Source: Nitrosomonas communis (GTDB lineage Bacteria > Pseudomonadota > Gammaproteobacteria > Burkholderiales > Nitrosomonadaceae). From it: a DNA stretch of 64,000 nt. The first letter of the stretch is position 1; the number at the start of each line of letters is the position of its first letter. Below are positions 9,467-19,700 of this stretch, piece after piece. The stretch is taken from the NCBI RefSeq assembly GCF_900114745.1, contig NZ_FOUB01000014.1, positions 1-64,000 of the forward strand, written 5' to 3'. Below the pieces are notes generated by a model, which made no database searches, was not told the origin of the DNA, and saw only the letters and a program-made list of their open reading frames with translations. A program made the position numbers and the translations under genes.

Positions 9467-9667
9467 ATGACAGAGAATTGGAGATTAGCAGGGGATCTGT
9501 TTGTCACAGTGGCAATGTGGCTATCATTAATGATGGCGCCGCCTGCATTAGCCGATAATGCAGGCAAATTGAAAGTATTGCTTATTTCGACTAGAGATGA
9601 AACCCAAGAGCTGGGACTCAGCTATACCTCGCCTGCTTTAAACTTTTGCAGCCAAATAACTTCCTAA
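9467..9667 (+). CDS. Short exported open frame, probably a gene remnant
   Basis: 66 codons preceded by a strong GGGGAG ribosome-binding site. The N-terminus is a clear signal peptide (hydrophobic AMWLSLMMAPPALA, cleavage near A-L-A/D). The reading stops at TAA about 140 nt before the first DUF2334 gene; coding-like sequence (I-G-A-L-K-K-L-G-F) continues in the same frame beyond the stop. That suggests a truncated exported protein or a leader of the operon. The family is unknown. Confidence 0.45.
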   Translation: MTENWRLAGDLFVTVAMWLSLMMAPPALADNAGKLKVLLISTRDETQELGLSYTSPALNFCSQITS

Positions 9668-9803
9668 ATTGGAGCACTGAAGAAACTCGGTTTCAAAAAA
9701 ACAACAGCTTGTGGCAGTAAAAAAAGAAGAGTTGCGCAAGTTAATCGCAATCTCAAAATTAAGTTATTAGTCATCACATATATCACATATATTGGAGGTA
9801 ATG

Positions 9804-11660
9804 ATGAAAAAACACGATTCCCAGCATCACATAGGATTGTTTTGGGTGATTATGTTGAGCATTTTCTGGCTTGTGGCAGCCACTTCCATCAATGCTCAGA
9901 CCGTGACTAATCCTGGCCAAGGTCAAGGCAATGACATTAGTCAAGGTAAAAATGAGAATACTGCTCATCCAGGTAAAGGTAATAAAAATAGTAGCAAACA
10001 CGATTTGGAAAACATTCGGAATCTGGGAATAGTGCCTTCTCCTCCGCGGCCACCAAAAACAAAACCAGACGAACCTAAAAAACCTCAAAAAGTTGTGCCA
10101 GCTGAAGATACGATTAGAGGTGCTCAGTCTCTAGGCTTGGATTTACCAGGCAACCAGGCATCACTGATGACTACTCTTGCCGAAGTCCCAAACAACTCAG
10201 TTAACACCCTGATTCTCTATGACACCAGTGGACAGTGGGGTTTTCTAGGTGAGCTCTACGCTCAGATGGCTGCCAACCTTGTGTCCCATTTCGGGACCTG
10301 GCAGGCGCATCCGGTAGGCACGTACACGGCTGGTGAGATGAACAGCTATAGTGCGGTGATTTACATCGGATCAACCTATGATGAACCCCTGCCTGCTGCC
10401 TTCCTTACTGACACGCTGGCCGGAACGACCCCGGTTATGTGGATGTATGACAATATCTGGCAGCTAACGGCATATTCCAGCAACTTCGAAGCGGCCTACG
10501 GATGGAATTGGGCTGGGTTCGATTTCAATCCGGTGGGGGCCATCAAATATAAACTGACCGATCTGACCCGAAACACGACAAACCAGGGAGGGATGATGAC
10601 CTTTGCCAGTGCCGATCCAGCTCGGGTTCAGGTTCCAGCGCTGGCATTGAGAGCGGATGGAACCAGCTTTCCCTGGGCGGTGCGTTCCTTGAATTTAACT
10701 TATATCGGTGAGATTCCATTCGCATACATGGATCATAATGACCGCTATCTCGTTCTGGCTGACATGTTGTTCGATCTGTTGGCCCCTGCCACGGCCGAAC
10801 GGCATCGAGCATTGGTTAGAATCGAAGATGTGGGGCCTGATGCTGATCCCCAGGAGCTTAGACAGATTGCCCAGGCGCTGTCTAATCGCAAAGTTCCGTT
10901 TGCGGTGGCTGTGTATACCCGTTACGAAGACCCTCATGGCGTATTAAATAACGGCGTGCCTGAGGCCTTCAATCTTGCGGACAGGCCCGATGTGGTCGAT
11001 GCTTTGAAATTCATGCAATCCAAGGGTGGCACCCTGCTTATGCACGGCTATACCCATCAGTTTGAAAACTTGAATAATCCTTACGATGGCGTGAGTGGGA
11101 ACGACTTTGAATTCTACACCGCCCACGTGGATGCCAATAATTCGGTTATCTATGACGGACCGGTACCAGGCGATTCCCAGGCGTGGGCAGCTAACCGTAT
11201 CGCTCTGTCTGAAGCGGCATTTAAAGCGGCCGGGTTGGCAGTTCCAACAATCTTTGAGTTTCCGCATTATGCCGGTTCGGTGGCCGACTACACGGCGGTA
11301 CAGGAGCGGTTTGGGATACGTTACGATCGTGGTTTGTATTTCCCGGGTAATCTCAGCCACCAACCTATCGACTACAGCCGGCTTGCTGGGCAGTTTTTCC
11401 CTTATCCCGTGAAAGATATATATGGCAGTGTGGTCATGCCAGAGAACCTCGGAAATATTGAACCTGAACCATTTAACAATCATCCGGCTCGACTTCCGAC
11501 AGATCTGCTTGCTACCGGTCGAGCCAACCTTGTCATTCGTGATGGATTTGCCAGCTTCTTCTACCACCCATATTTGGGGCAGCAAATGCTTATCCAAGTG
11601 GTGGACGGGCTCAAGCAGCAAGGCTACACATTTGTCACCGTAGATAGCCTCAAGCCATAG
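9804..11660 (+). CDS. DUF2334 polysaccharide deacetylase-like exported protein, copy A
   Basis: About 618 residues from ATG 9804, 5 nt after GGAGG (9794-9798); ATG 9801 is an alternative. A signal peptide (cleavage after I-N-A) precedes a Lys/Gly/Pro-rich low-complexity linker (about 35-95). The rest is a DUF2334 domain: R-I-E-D-V-G-P near 340, H-G-Y-T-H-Q near 414 (metal-binding His pair of the deacetylase fold), F-P-H-Y-A, and F-F-Y-H-P near 585. DUF2334 proteins are relatives of NodB-type carbohydrate deacetylases. It precedes a very similar paralogue and the wecB-nfrB-nfrA genes, which points to periplasmic trimming or deacetylation of the exported glycan. The reaction is inferred. Confidence 0.8.
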   Translation: MKKHDSQHHIGLFWVIMLSIFWLVAATSINAQTVTNPGQGQGNDISQGKNENTAHPGKGNKNSSKHDLENIRNLGIVPSPPRPPKTKPDEPKKPQKVVPAEDTIRGAQSLGLDLPGNQASLMTTLAEVPNNSVNTLILYDTSGQWGFLGELYAQMAANLVSHFGTWQAHPVGTYTAGEMNSYSAVIYIGSTYDEPLPAAFLTDTLAGTTPVMWMYDNIWQLTAYSSNFEAAYGWNWAGFDFNPVGAIKYKLTDLTRNTTNQGGMMTFASADPARVQVPALALRADGTSFPWAVRSLNLTYIGEIPFAYMDHNDRYLVLADMLFDLLAPATAERHRALVRIEDVGPDADPQELRQIAQALSNRKVPFAVAVYTRYEDPHGVLNNGVPEAFNLADRPDVVDALKFMQSKGGTLLMHGYTHQFENLNNPYDGVSGNDFEFYTAHVDANNSVIYDGPVPGDSQAWAANRIALSEAAFKAAGLAVPTIFEFPHYAGSVADYTAVQERFGIRYDRGLYFPGNLSHQPIDYSRLAGQFFPYPVKDIYGSVVMPENLGNIEPEPFNNHPARLPTDLLATGRANLVIRDGFASFFYHPYLGQQMLIQVVDGLKQQGYTFVTVDSLKP

Positions 11661-11680
11661 GAGCCAAAATCTTTATATAA

Positions 11681-11788
11681 AGACCTCTGCATAACTATGT
11701 TTCTAAAGTTTTTTTGTGTATGTGCTACTCATAAAATAACTTACTTAAAAATACTTAACTATCCAAAAAGCCAGTTATGCAGGGGTCT
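11681..11788. mobile_element. MITE-like element with inverted terminal repeats
   Basis: GACCTCTGCATAACT (11682-11696) is repeated inverted as AGTTATGCAGGGGTC (11773-11787), 14 of 15 positions matching. The element spans about 108 bp and carries no gene. The ends resemble those of IS5-type elements, so it may be a non-autonomous derivative. A target duplication is not clear. It lies between the two DUF2334 paralogues, directly at the leader of the second. Confidence 0.6.
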
Positions 11789-11812
11789 CATATATCAAAT
11801 ATGATAGATTTA

Positions 11813-13507
11813 ATGATGAAAAAACAAAATTTTCTGTATCGCTCAGGGTTGTTTTGGATGGTTATGTTGAGCATTTTCTGGCTTGTGGTTGCCACTTCCA
11901 TCAATGCTCAGACTGTGATTAATCCTGATCAAGAAAAAGTTGTGCCGGCTGAAGATACGCTTAGAGGTGCTCAGTCTCTAGGTTTGGATTTACCAGGCCA
12001 CCATACATCACTGATGACCAGGCTTGCCGAAGCCCCGAACAATCCGGTAAACGTCCTGATTCTGTATGATACTAGCGGACCCGAGGGTTTCTTAGGTGAA
12101 CTATACGCTCAGATGACTGCCAACCTTGTGTCCCATTTCGGGACATGGCAGGCTCATCCGGTCGGTGCATACACGGCCGGAGAGATGAGCAGTTATAGCG
12201 CAGTGATTTATATCGGATCAACCTTAAACGAACCCCTGCCCGCTGCCTTTCTTACTGACACGCTGGCTGGCACGACCCAGGTTGTATGGATGTCTAACAA
12301 TATCTCGCAGTTATCGGCATATTCCAGTGATTTCCAGGGAGTCTACGGATGGAGCTGGGCCGGGTTCGACTTCGGTCCGGTCGGGACCGTCAAATATAAA
12401 CAGACCGATCTGACCCGAGACACGACAAATCCGAGGGGGATTATGACCTTCGCCAATGTTGATCCAACTCGGGTTCAAATTCTGGCCATGGCGTTTAGAA
12501 CGGATGGGAGCAGCTTTCCCTGGGCGGTACATTCCTTGAATTTAAGTTATATCGGAGAGATTCCATTCGCATTCATGGATCATAATGACCGCTATCTCGT
12601 TCTGGCCGACTTGTTGTTCGACCTGCTGGCCCCTGCTACGGTCGAACGGCATCGAGCACTTGTTAGAATCGAAGACGTGGGGCCTGATGCTGATCCCCAG
12701 GAACTAAGGACGATTGCCGAGGAGTTGTCTAATCGCAGCGTTCCGTTTGCGGTGGCCGTCTATCCTCGTTATGAAAACCCAAATGGCATAAATAACAATG
12801 GCGTGCCTGAAGCCTACAATCTTGCTGAAAAGCCCGATGTGGTCGATGCTTTGAAATTTATGTTATCCAAAGGCGGCATCCTGCTTATGCACGGCTATAC
12901 ACATCAGTTTGAACACCTAAACAATCCCTACGATGGCGTGAGTTCGAACGACTTTGAATTCTACACCGCCCACGTGGATGCCAATAATTCGGTTATTTAT
13001 GACGGACCAGTACCAGGTGATTCCCAGGCTTGGGCCGCTAACCGTATCGCTCTGGCTGAAGCTGCATTTGTAGCGGCCGGGTTGCCCGTTCCGGAAATCT
13101 TTGAGTTTCCGCATTATGCTGGTTCCGTGCCCGACTATACGGCAGTACAGGAGCGGTTTGGGATACGCTATGATCGCGGTTTGTACTTCCCGGGTTACCT
13201 CAGTCACCAGCCCATCGACTACAACCAGTTTGCTGGGCAGTTTTTCCCTTATGTAGTCAAAGATGTATATGGCAGTTGGGTTGCTCCAGAGAACCTCGGA
13301 AATATCCAATCTGAATCATATAATAATCACCCGACTCGATCTCCGGCAGATCTGCTTGCTACCGCTCGAGCCAATCTTGTCGTTCGCGATGGATTTGCCA
13401 GCTTCTTCTACCATCCAAAGCTGGGGAAGGATATGCTTATTGAAGTGGTGGACGGGATCAAGCAACTAGGCTACACATTTGTCACTCTAGCCAGCCTTAA
13501 ACCATAG
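11813..13507 (+). CDS. DUF2334 polysaccharide deacetylase-like exported protein, copy B
   Basis: About 564 residues, strongly similar to copy A throughout the DUF2334 domain (same R-I-E-D-V-G-P, H-G-Y-T-H-Q and F-F-Y-H-P blocks) but lacking the low-complexity linker after the signal peptide. The most likely start is the ATG pair at 11813/11816, matching M-M-K-K in copy A. The leader CATATATCA is shared with copy A, but the GGAGG present there is missing here and a MITE-like element ends about 25 nt upstream. Translation may therefore be weak or coupled. The pair looks like a tandem duplication followed by divergence. Confidence 0.75.
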   Translation: MMKKQNFLYRSGLFWMVMLSIFWLVVATSINAQTVINPDQEKVVPAEDTLRGAQSLGLDLPGHHTSLMTRLAEAPNNPVNVLILYDTSGPEGFLGELYAQMTANLVSHFGTWQAHPVGAYTAGEMSSYSAVIYIGSTLNEPLPAAFLTDTLAGTTQVVWMSNNISQLSAYSSDFQGVYGWSWAGFDFGPVGTVKYKQTDLTRDTTNPRGIMTFANVDPTRVQILAMAFRTDGSSFPWAVHSLNLSYIGEIPFAFMDHNDRYLVLADLLFDLLAPATVERHRALVRIEDVGPDADPQELRTIAEELSNRSVPFAVAVYPRYENPNGINNNGVPEAYNLAEKPDVVDALKFMLSKGGILLMHGYTHQFEHLNNPYDGVSSNDFEFYTAHVDANNSVIYDGPVPGDSQAWAANRIALAEAAFVAAGLPVPEIFEFPHYAGSVPDYTAVQERFGIRYDRGLYFPGYLSHQPIDYNQFAGQFFPYVVKDVYGSWVAPENLGNIQSESYNNHPTRSPADLLATARANLVVRDGFASFFYHPKLGKDMLIEVVDGIKQLGYTFVTLASLKP

Positions 13508-13640
13508 GGGCTCAGCCCTTATCTCTGCCTTCTTAATAATATTGCTCACACGAATTTTACACATAAGGGTTGAGGAACGACTTGCGTAAAGTTGCGAAGA
13601 TTTTTTAGGCAAGAATTAATTAAAATTATCTGGAGAATCA

Positions 13641-14801
13641 ATGGTTAAAAAGAAAATAGCATTAATTATGGGGACACGTCCTGAAGCCATCAAAATGGCT
13701 CCTATCGTATATGCTCTTAAACAGCGATCCAATGATATTGATACTGTGGTAATTGCAACAGCCCAGCATCGGCAGATGCTTGATCAGGTTTTATCTTTGT
13801 TTAATATTGTTCCGGACATAGATCTAGATTTGATGAGGCCCAATCAGAGTTTGAATGATTTGACCTGCAGCGTGCTGCAATTGATGCAAAAAACTCTTGA
13901 AGATGTAAAGCTGGATTTGTTGATGGTTCAAGGGGATACAACCACTGTCTTCGCAGCTTCAGTGGCAGCATTTTATCTAAAAATACCTGTTGCACATGTT
14001 GAAGCAGGATTGCGCAGTCATGATTTGTACAACCCATTTCCGGAGGAAGCAAATCGTCGGCTAACTTCTGTATTGGCTCAAATTCATTTAGCACCTACTC
14101 CATTAGCAAAAGAGAAATTATTGAATGAAGGTGCCAACGAAGAAAATATTTTTGTGACGGGGAATACAGTGGTTGATGCCATGTCAACACTGCTTGACGT
14201 ACCATTCTCCTTTCAAGGTTCTCCTATCGAAAATTTACCTCTGAGTCAGCACCGGGTCATTTTAGTAACGTCACATAGAAGAGAGTCGCACGGGGAAGAT
14301 CTCAAGAATACTTGCTTGGCGTTAAAAGAAATCGTTCAACGTTTTCAAGATGTCATGGTCATTTATCCCGTTCATTTAAACCCAAATGTCAGGAAAACGG
14401 TTATGGAAATTCTGTCTGATGTTGAACGTATCGCATTGACAGAACCGGTTGATTACCTGTGTTTCTTGAACTTGATGCGAAATGCTTATCTCATTGTTAC
14501 CGATTCTGGTGGTGTTCAGGAAGAGGCACCGACACTTAAAAAGCCGCTATTAGTATTAAGAAAACTGACAGAAAGACCAGAAGCTTTTAACGCAGGGTTA
14601 TCAAAAATTATCGGTACATCAACACAAAAAATTGTTGATGAAATCAGCCTGTTATTAACTGATGACAAGGCATATCAAGCAATGATTGGCATTAATCCAT
14701 TTGGTGATGGAAAAGCGTCCGAACGAATCGCTGAATTGGTCTGCAGATGGGCAAAAAATCAAAAGCCTCTATTGCCATCTGAGAATGAGTTTAAAGGCTG
14801 A
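13641..14801 (+). CDS. wecB: UDP-N-acetylglucosamine 2-epimerase (non-hydrolysing)
   Basis: 386 residues, normal length for WecB/MnaA. It starts with MGTRPEAIKMAP, followed by the QGDTTTV block, H-V-E-A-G-L-R-S, P-E-E-A-N-R-R and, near the end, D-S-G-G-V-Q-E-E-A-P; all are diagnostic of the family. It interconverts UDP-GlcNAc and UDP-ManNAc in the cytoplasm. A GGAG site precedes the ATG. The following glycosyltransferase begins 37 nt after its stop, so WecB most likely supplies UDP-ManNAc to the NfrB-like synthase. Confidence 0.92.
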   Translation: MVKKKIALIMGTRPEAIKMAPIVYALKQRSNDIDTVVIATAQHRQMLDQVLSLFNIVPDIDLDLMRPNQSLNDLTCSVLQLMQKTLEDVKLDLLMVQGDTTTVFAASVAAFYLKIPVAHVEAGLRSHDLYNPFPEEANRRLTSVLAQIHLAPTPLAKEKLLNEGANEENIFVTGNTVVDAMSTLLDVPFSFQGSPIENLPLSQHRVILVTSHRRESHGEDLKNTCLALKEIVQRFQDVMVIYPVHLNPNVRKTVMEILSDVERIALTEPVDYLCFLNLMRNAYLIVTDSGGVQEEAPTLKKPLLVLRKLTERPEAFNAGLSKIIGTSTQKIVDEISLLLTDDKAYQAMIGINPFGDGKASERIAELVCRWAKNQKPLLPSENEFKG

Positions 14802-14838
14802 ACTATAACATAATATTTATAAGAGGTTTTATATAAAA

Positions 14839-16458
14839 ATGGATAATATTCCTTATCTTCTCGTTGTCATGCAAATGTTGATGGCATTTGTATGTATTGT
14901 TTTTTTTATTAGTGGCCTTGATGATCTGTTCATTGATTTATATTTCTGGGTTAGGCGTTTTTATCGCAAATTTTTTGTGATGACAAAATATCAGCCATTA
15001 ACAGAACAGCAGATATTAGATAAGCCGGAACAATTTATTGCCATTATGCTGCCAGCCTGGGATGAGTCGGCAGTTATCGGTCAGATGCTTAGGAACACGA
15101 TCAAGTCCATCAACTACACTAATTATCATATTTTTGTTGGGGTTTACCCAAATGATCCGAAAACCAGAGCAGAAGTTGAGAAAGTCATGGTTGAAAGTGA
15201 ACATGTTCATCTTTGCATCACGGGAGATGATGGGCCGACCAACAAGGCGGATTGCCTTAACTGGATTTGTAATGGAATCAGAAAATTTGAGCAAAAAAAT
15301 AATATTGAATTTGCCTGCTATATCATGCAGGACTGTGAAGATGTAATACATCCATTATGTTACAAACTGTTTAATTATTTGTTCCCAAAAGCAGATATGG
15401 TGCAACTGCCAGTATTATCATTACCCCGTAAATGGTATGAATTTACTGGTGCACACTATCAAGACGAATTTGCTCAACTGCATTACAAAGATTTACCAGT
15501 GAGAGAATCTATTACTAGGAGCATTCCAGCGGCTGGCGTTGGTGTTGCTTTTAGCCGGAAAGCTATTAATGTTGTTGCCAATAATAATAATAATCAGATT
15601 TTTAGTACCAATTCTCTAACAGAGGACTATGATTTCGGATTCAAGCTCAGAGAATATAATTTAAAACAAATGTTTGTCCGTTTGTTTGTGGATAGAACCA
15701 TAACCAAGAAGTCTCTTATTACAGGAAAAAAGAAGCAAGTTAAAGTTAAGGAGTTGGTTTGTATCAAAGAATTCTTTCCAAACATTTTTTGGGCTTCAGT
15801 GCGGCAAAAATCACGGTGGGTGCTCGGTATAGGTTTGCAAGGCTGGGCGAATTTGGGATGGAAAGGACCATTATCCATCAAATATATTTTGTATCGGGAT
15901 CGGAAAGCTCTTATAACTAATTTAATTAATTTACTCGGTTATATTATTGTCTTGGTTGTTGTCTCAATCTGGATAATAATCAGTTTGGATCCCAATTCTT
16001 ACCAATACCCTCCCTTGGTCGAGGAAGGGACATTTTTATGGTACCTGATTGCAATCAATGCTTTTTTTCTGGTGCTTAGAATTTTTCACCGGGGCTACTG
16101 TGTTAAGCAACTTCATGGTTGGACTCAGGCTTTTCTTTCTTTTCCAAGAATGGTGTGGGGCAATGTGATTAATTTTTTTGCGACTACCAGGGCTTTGTCA
16201 CAATATATGACGTATTTAAGAACCAAAAAAACAATTGGCTGGGATAAAACTGATCATGTTTATCCAGAAGATAATGCTCTGAATGTATTTAAACCGAAAT
16301 TAGGAGAGTTCTTGGTTGGCGCAGGAATTATTACAAAAGAGCAGCTAGATAATGCGTTAACAAAGCAAATAGAACAGCCTCGCTTATTAGGTGACCTTTT
16401 GAGTGAGCTGGGATATGTACAAAAAGTTCAGCTGGAATCGATCATTGAAAATATGTAA
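14839..16458 (+). CDS. nfrB: NfrB-like processive glycosyltransferase with C-terminal MshEN domain
   Basis: 539 residues. An N-terminal membrane segment (about 5-30) is followed by a family-2 glycosyltransferase domain with all processive-synthase motifs: D-D near 130-134, Q-D-C-E-D (about 164-168), T-E-D (about 261) and Q-K-S-R-W (about 322). Further membrane segments lie at about 355-385 and 400-415. The last 53 residues (487-539) form two 24-residue repeats of the type L-G-x-x-L-x-x-x-G separated by five residues, the exact layout of the MshEN cyclic-di-GMP-binding domain. In E. coli NfrB is a cyclic-di-GMP-activated exopolysaccharide synthase needed for phage N4 adsorption. The protein is shorter than E. 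coli NfrB. Confidence 0.85.
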   Translation: MDNIPYLLVVMQMLMAFVCIVFFISGLDDLFIDLYFWVRRFYRKFFVMTKYQPLTEQQILDKPEQFIAIMLPAWDESAVIGQMLRNTIKSINYTNYHIFVGVYPNDPKTRAEVEKVMVESEHVHLCITGDDGPTNKADCLNWICNGIRKFEQKNNIEFACYIMQDCEDVIHPLCYKLFNYLFPKADMVQLPVLSLPRKWYEFTGAHYQDEFAQLHYKDLPVRESITRSIPAAGVGVAFSRKAINVVANNNNNQIFSTNSLTEDYDFGFKLREYNLKQMFVRLFVDRTITKKSLITGKKKQVKVKELVCIKEFFPNIFWASVRQKSRWVLGIGLQGWANLGWKGPLSIKYILYRDRKALITNLINLLGYIIVLVVVSIWIIISLDPNSYQYPPLVEEGTFLWYLIAINAFFLVLRIFHRGYCVKQLHGWTQAFLSFPRMVWGNVINFFATTRALSQYMTYLRTKKTIGWDKTDHVYPEDNALNVFKPKLGEFLVGAGIITKEQLDNALTKQIEQPRLLGDLLSELGYVQKVQLESIIENM

Positions 16459-16734
16459 CCAAATTTTATTACTCGTATTAAAGAAGATGATGCAAAGATA
16501 GGATTTATACTTGCTAAACCATAGAATGATGCGTTTGGTCTGATTTCAGTGAGAAGCATATTTACAAGTGCATGATATTTCATCTGGAAGGTGAAAGCGT
16601 GGCCCGACAAAATGATTTGTTGAGCATTGTCCTAAAACGCAGCAGTTCATGATAGCAACACGGAAGCAGGGAATATATAGCAATTTTTACTTGATCAAAT
16701 GTTGGCAACTAAAGATGTGAGAGAAGGATGAGGG

Positions 16735-19700
16735 ATGATATTGACATGGGTATTGAAATTAAAATTAAGGTTATTTTTAACTGCAATAGGAAGCTTGATG
16801 TTCATACTGGTGATATTTACCAGTCATGCTGCTGATCCAGCATTGAGTCAAAATAAACAAGATTATTATTTGGATAAAATAATCATACAACGATCTGAGC
16901 GTTATTTAGAACCAGCAATACGAAAATTTCGTAGTTTTCCACATTTGGATAAAGCCTATCGTTTAATGGATGAAAATAAATATCCTGAATCCAAGATCGA
17001 GTTTCAGAAATTCTTTGAAATCGATCCATTGGATATTAAAGCAAGAATGGCTTATGTCATTATGCTATATAGAATCAAAGAATATCAGGAGGTAATTCAA
17101 CAAGCGAGCCTAGCATTAAAACAAATTGGCAATAGTGTGCCATTCCTTCTATACCGTGCTTTAGCTCATAATGCCATTGGAAATAATGAGCAAGCGCTAA
17201 AGGATTTTAGCTCAATAATCACAAGTAATGATGTTCTGGAGGAAGATAAAATATTTGCACTGGATATGTCTTTAATTATCTCACTAGAGCAAAAAGCATA
17301 TCTACAATCTTTGACTTTTCTTGACCAATATCCAGTTGAAAAAAAAGACTTTAATTATTATATGCGCTATGCAATAGCAAGAGAAGGTTTAGGTGAATTT
17401 GATTTGGCTAGGGAAATGCTTGATAAGGCTTTACTACATTCAAAAGCAAAGAATGAATCTATAAAGGTCTATATGGCGTTAGGTAACCTTTATAAAAAAA
17501 GCAAAAGGCCTGATTTAGCAGAAAGCGCATATCAAGCTGCCTTAGCAATTGGCGGAGAAAAATCTGAGATATTGCGGCCATTAGCTTATATATATTATGA
17601 TTTGGGTCGTCTGGATAAAGCCATTGATATGATAAATGTGCTTTTAAAGCAGCGGTATAATAATAATGATCAAGAACTTCTGGCCAACCTTTTTTTTGCA
17701 AATAAAAATTATTTATCCTCAGCAAGAGCATATGAAACATTACTCTTGAATCAGACACAGGAATCAGATTTATATCGTACTTATAGGTTGATAGGTCATG
17801 CCTATAGTAATGCAAAGCAGTATGACATGGCAGCTAAAGCTTTCCAGCATGCTGCGGAAATAAAACAATCCGATGAAGTTATGCAATCTTTGGTCAATAC
17901 ACTAGAGAATAAAGGCGATGTTGGCAAAGCAATCAAGGTCTATCGCGAGTGGTTAAATAAAGAAAAAAGCGCAGAAGGATATATTAGATTAAGTAATCTT
18001 TATAGCAGTTCTGGCGATATCGATAAAGCTTTGCAGTCATTAGTGTTAGCACTTCAATCTGGCGCATCTAAAGAACAGCAGAAAACAGTGTACCGAACTC
18101 AAGGTGAATTGCTTTACCAGCAAAAAAAATATGCAGAGGCTAAAGTTGCATTTCAAAAAGCAGCAAAAATTGATTTAGCTGATACAGGATTAGCAGCAAA
18201 AATTGATTCAGCTGATCTGGAATTACTGAATTCATCGGCTATGACAAGTTTAAAAACAGGTCACTTAGAAGAAGCTTCAGACACTTTAAAGAAAAGTCTG
18301 AAAATAAAGGAATCGGTTCATACCTTGTTTATGCTGGCTGAAGTTGAAAAAAGTCTAGGAAACTGGGAGAAGTCAGCTGAAATATATCGCCATTTAATTC
18401 AGCTTAATGATTTAAATTCAAAACAAAAAAGCGATGTGTTAACAAATCTGGGGTTGTTGTATCTCGACCGAGGGCAAGAGCAACCGGCACTTGATTATCT
18501 AAGAGCAGCAGCTTCTATGGATGAGCAAAACTGGGTAAGCAACCGAATCCTGGGTAATGCGTATGCCCGTTTTGATCGGTGGGATGAAGCGCTTGTACAG
18601 TATCGGTCTGCATTATCAAAACAAAACAATTTGGAAAATCTGTTGAACTTTGCCCAAGCCAATGGCAAGCTGAATAAAAACGATATTGCTACTGATTATT
18701 TTCAGCGAGCAATGAAGCAAGCAGATAAAGATGGCGTTAACTCCGAGGATAAAAAAACAGTTCTTGATACATTTGGCTATTTTTTAGCGAATCAAAAGGA
18801 ATATGAACAGGCCGCAGAGAAATGGCGGCAATCTTTGCGAATCAAAGATGATCCGGTTATCAGAATGCGGCTGGCTATGCTGCTTGGTACTGAATTTGAT
18901 GATGATCAATCTTTAAGCGAATTAGAGACAATTGATAGCAATAGCTTATCTAAAGAGCTGAATGCTGAACGATATGATTTTATTGCTCAACAGTATGCAA
19001 AAAGAAAACAGTTTTCAAACGCAATTAGTGCTCAGATAAAAGCGCTTGATTTTATAGAAACAGCAGAGCGGCACTATATGTTGGGAAATTATTTTCAGTC
19101 AAATAAGCAGAATAAAGAAGCGCTTGAACAGTTTAAGCTTGCTGTTGATAAATCTCCAGATAATACATTCTTTGTAACTGCATTAGGCTATGCTTATTTA
19201 AATAATGATCAACCTGATCAGAGTATGCAGATGTTTGAAAATGTCGTAGAGAAAGATCCTAAAAACTTTGGCTTGCATAAAGAACTGGCTTACCTTAGTC
19301 TGAGAAATTCAGATAATGAAGCAAGTAAGTATTGGTTTAAACAAGCCATTGATGTCAAGACTGAACAATTAGGCGGTAGTCAGGTTGATGTAGTTAACAG
19401 AGATAATGAACTTGCCAATTTAAGAAGAGAAGTGAGGGAGTTAGAGGATAATTTTAATTTTACTGTTTATTCTGGCTATAGACAAAACAATAATACTGTA
19501 AACCCAACTGGAGCTGCGGGGACTCTTGGTGGGGTTATTCCTTCCCAAGGTGGGGTTGAACTGAATTATCGACCACCTGTTATCGGATTGCGTGACGGAC
19601 GAACCTTCACATTGTTTTCGCGTTTGCTCTGGTCTATGGAGCCTGATTCTTTTAAAGTCGATTCAGAAACTTTTCAGTCTACTGTTGGAATCAGGTATAA

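Noticed and set aside
10944-11621. 225-codon frame antisense to DUF2334 copy A
   Set aside because: It is an exact shadow of the DUF2334 codons, and a similar shadow appears opposite copy B, as expected from codon bias.
13508-13528. Possible terminator after DUF2334 copy B
   Set aside because: The stem AGGG/CCCT is short and has no T tract.
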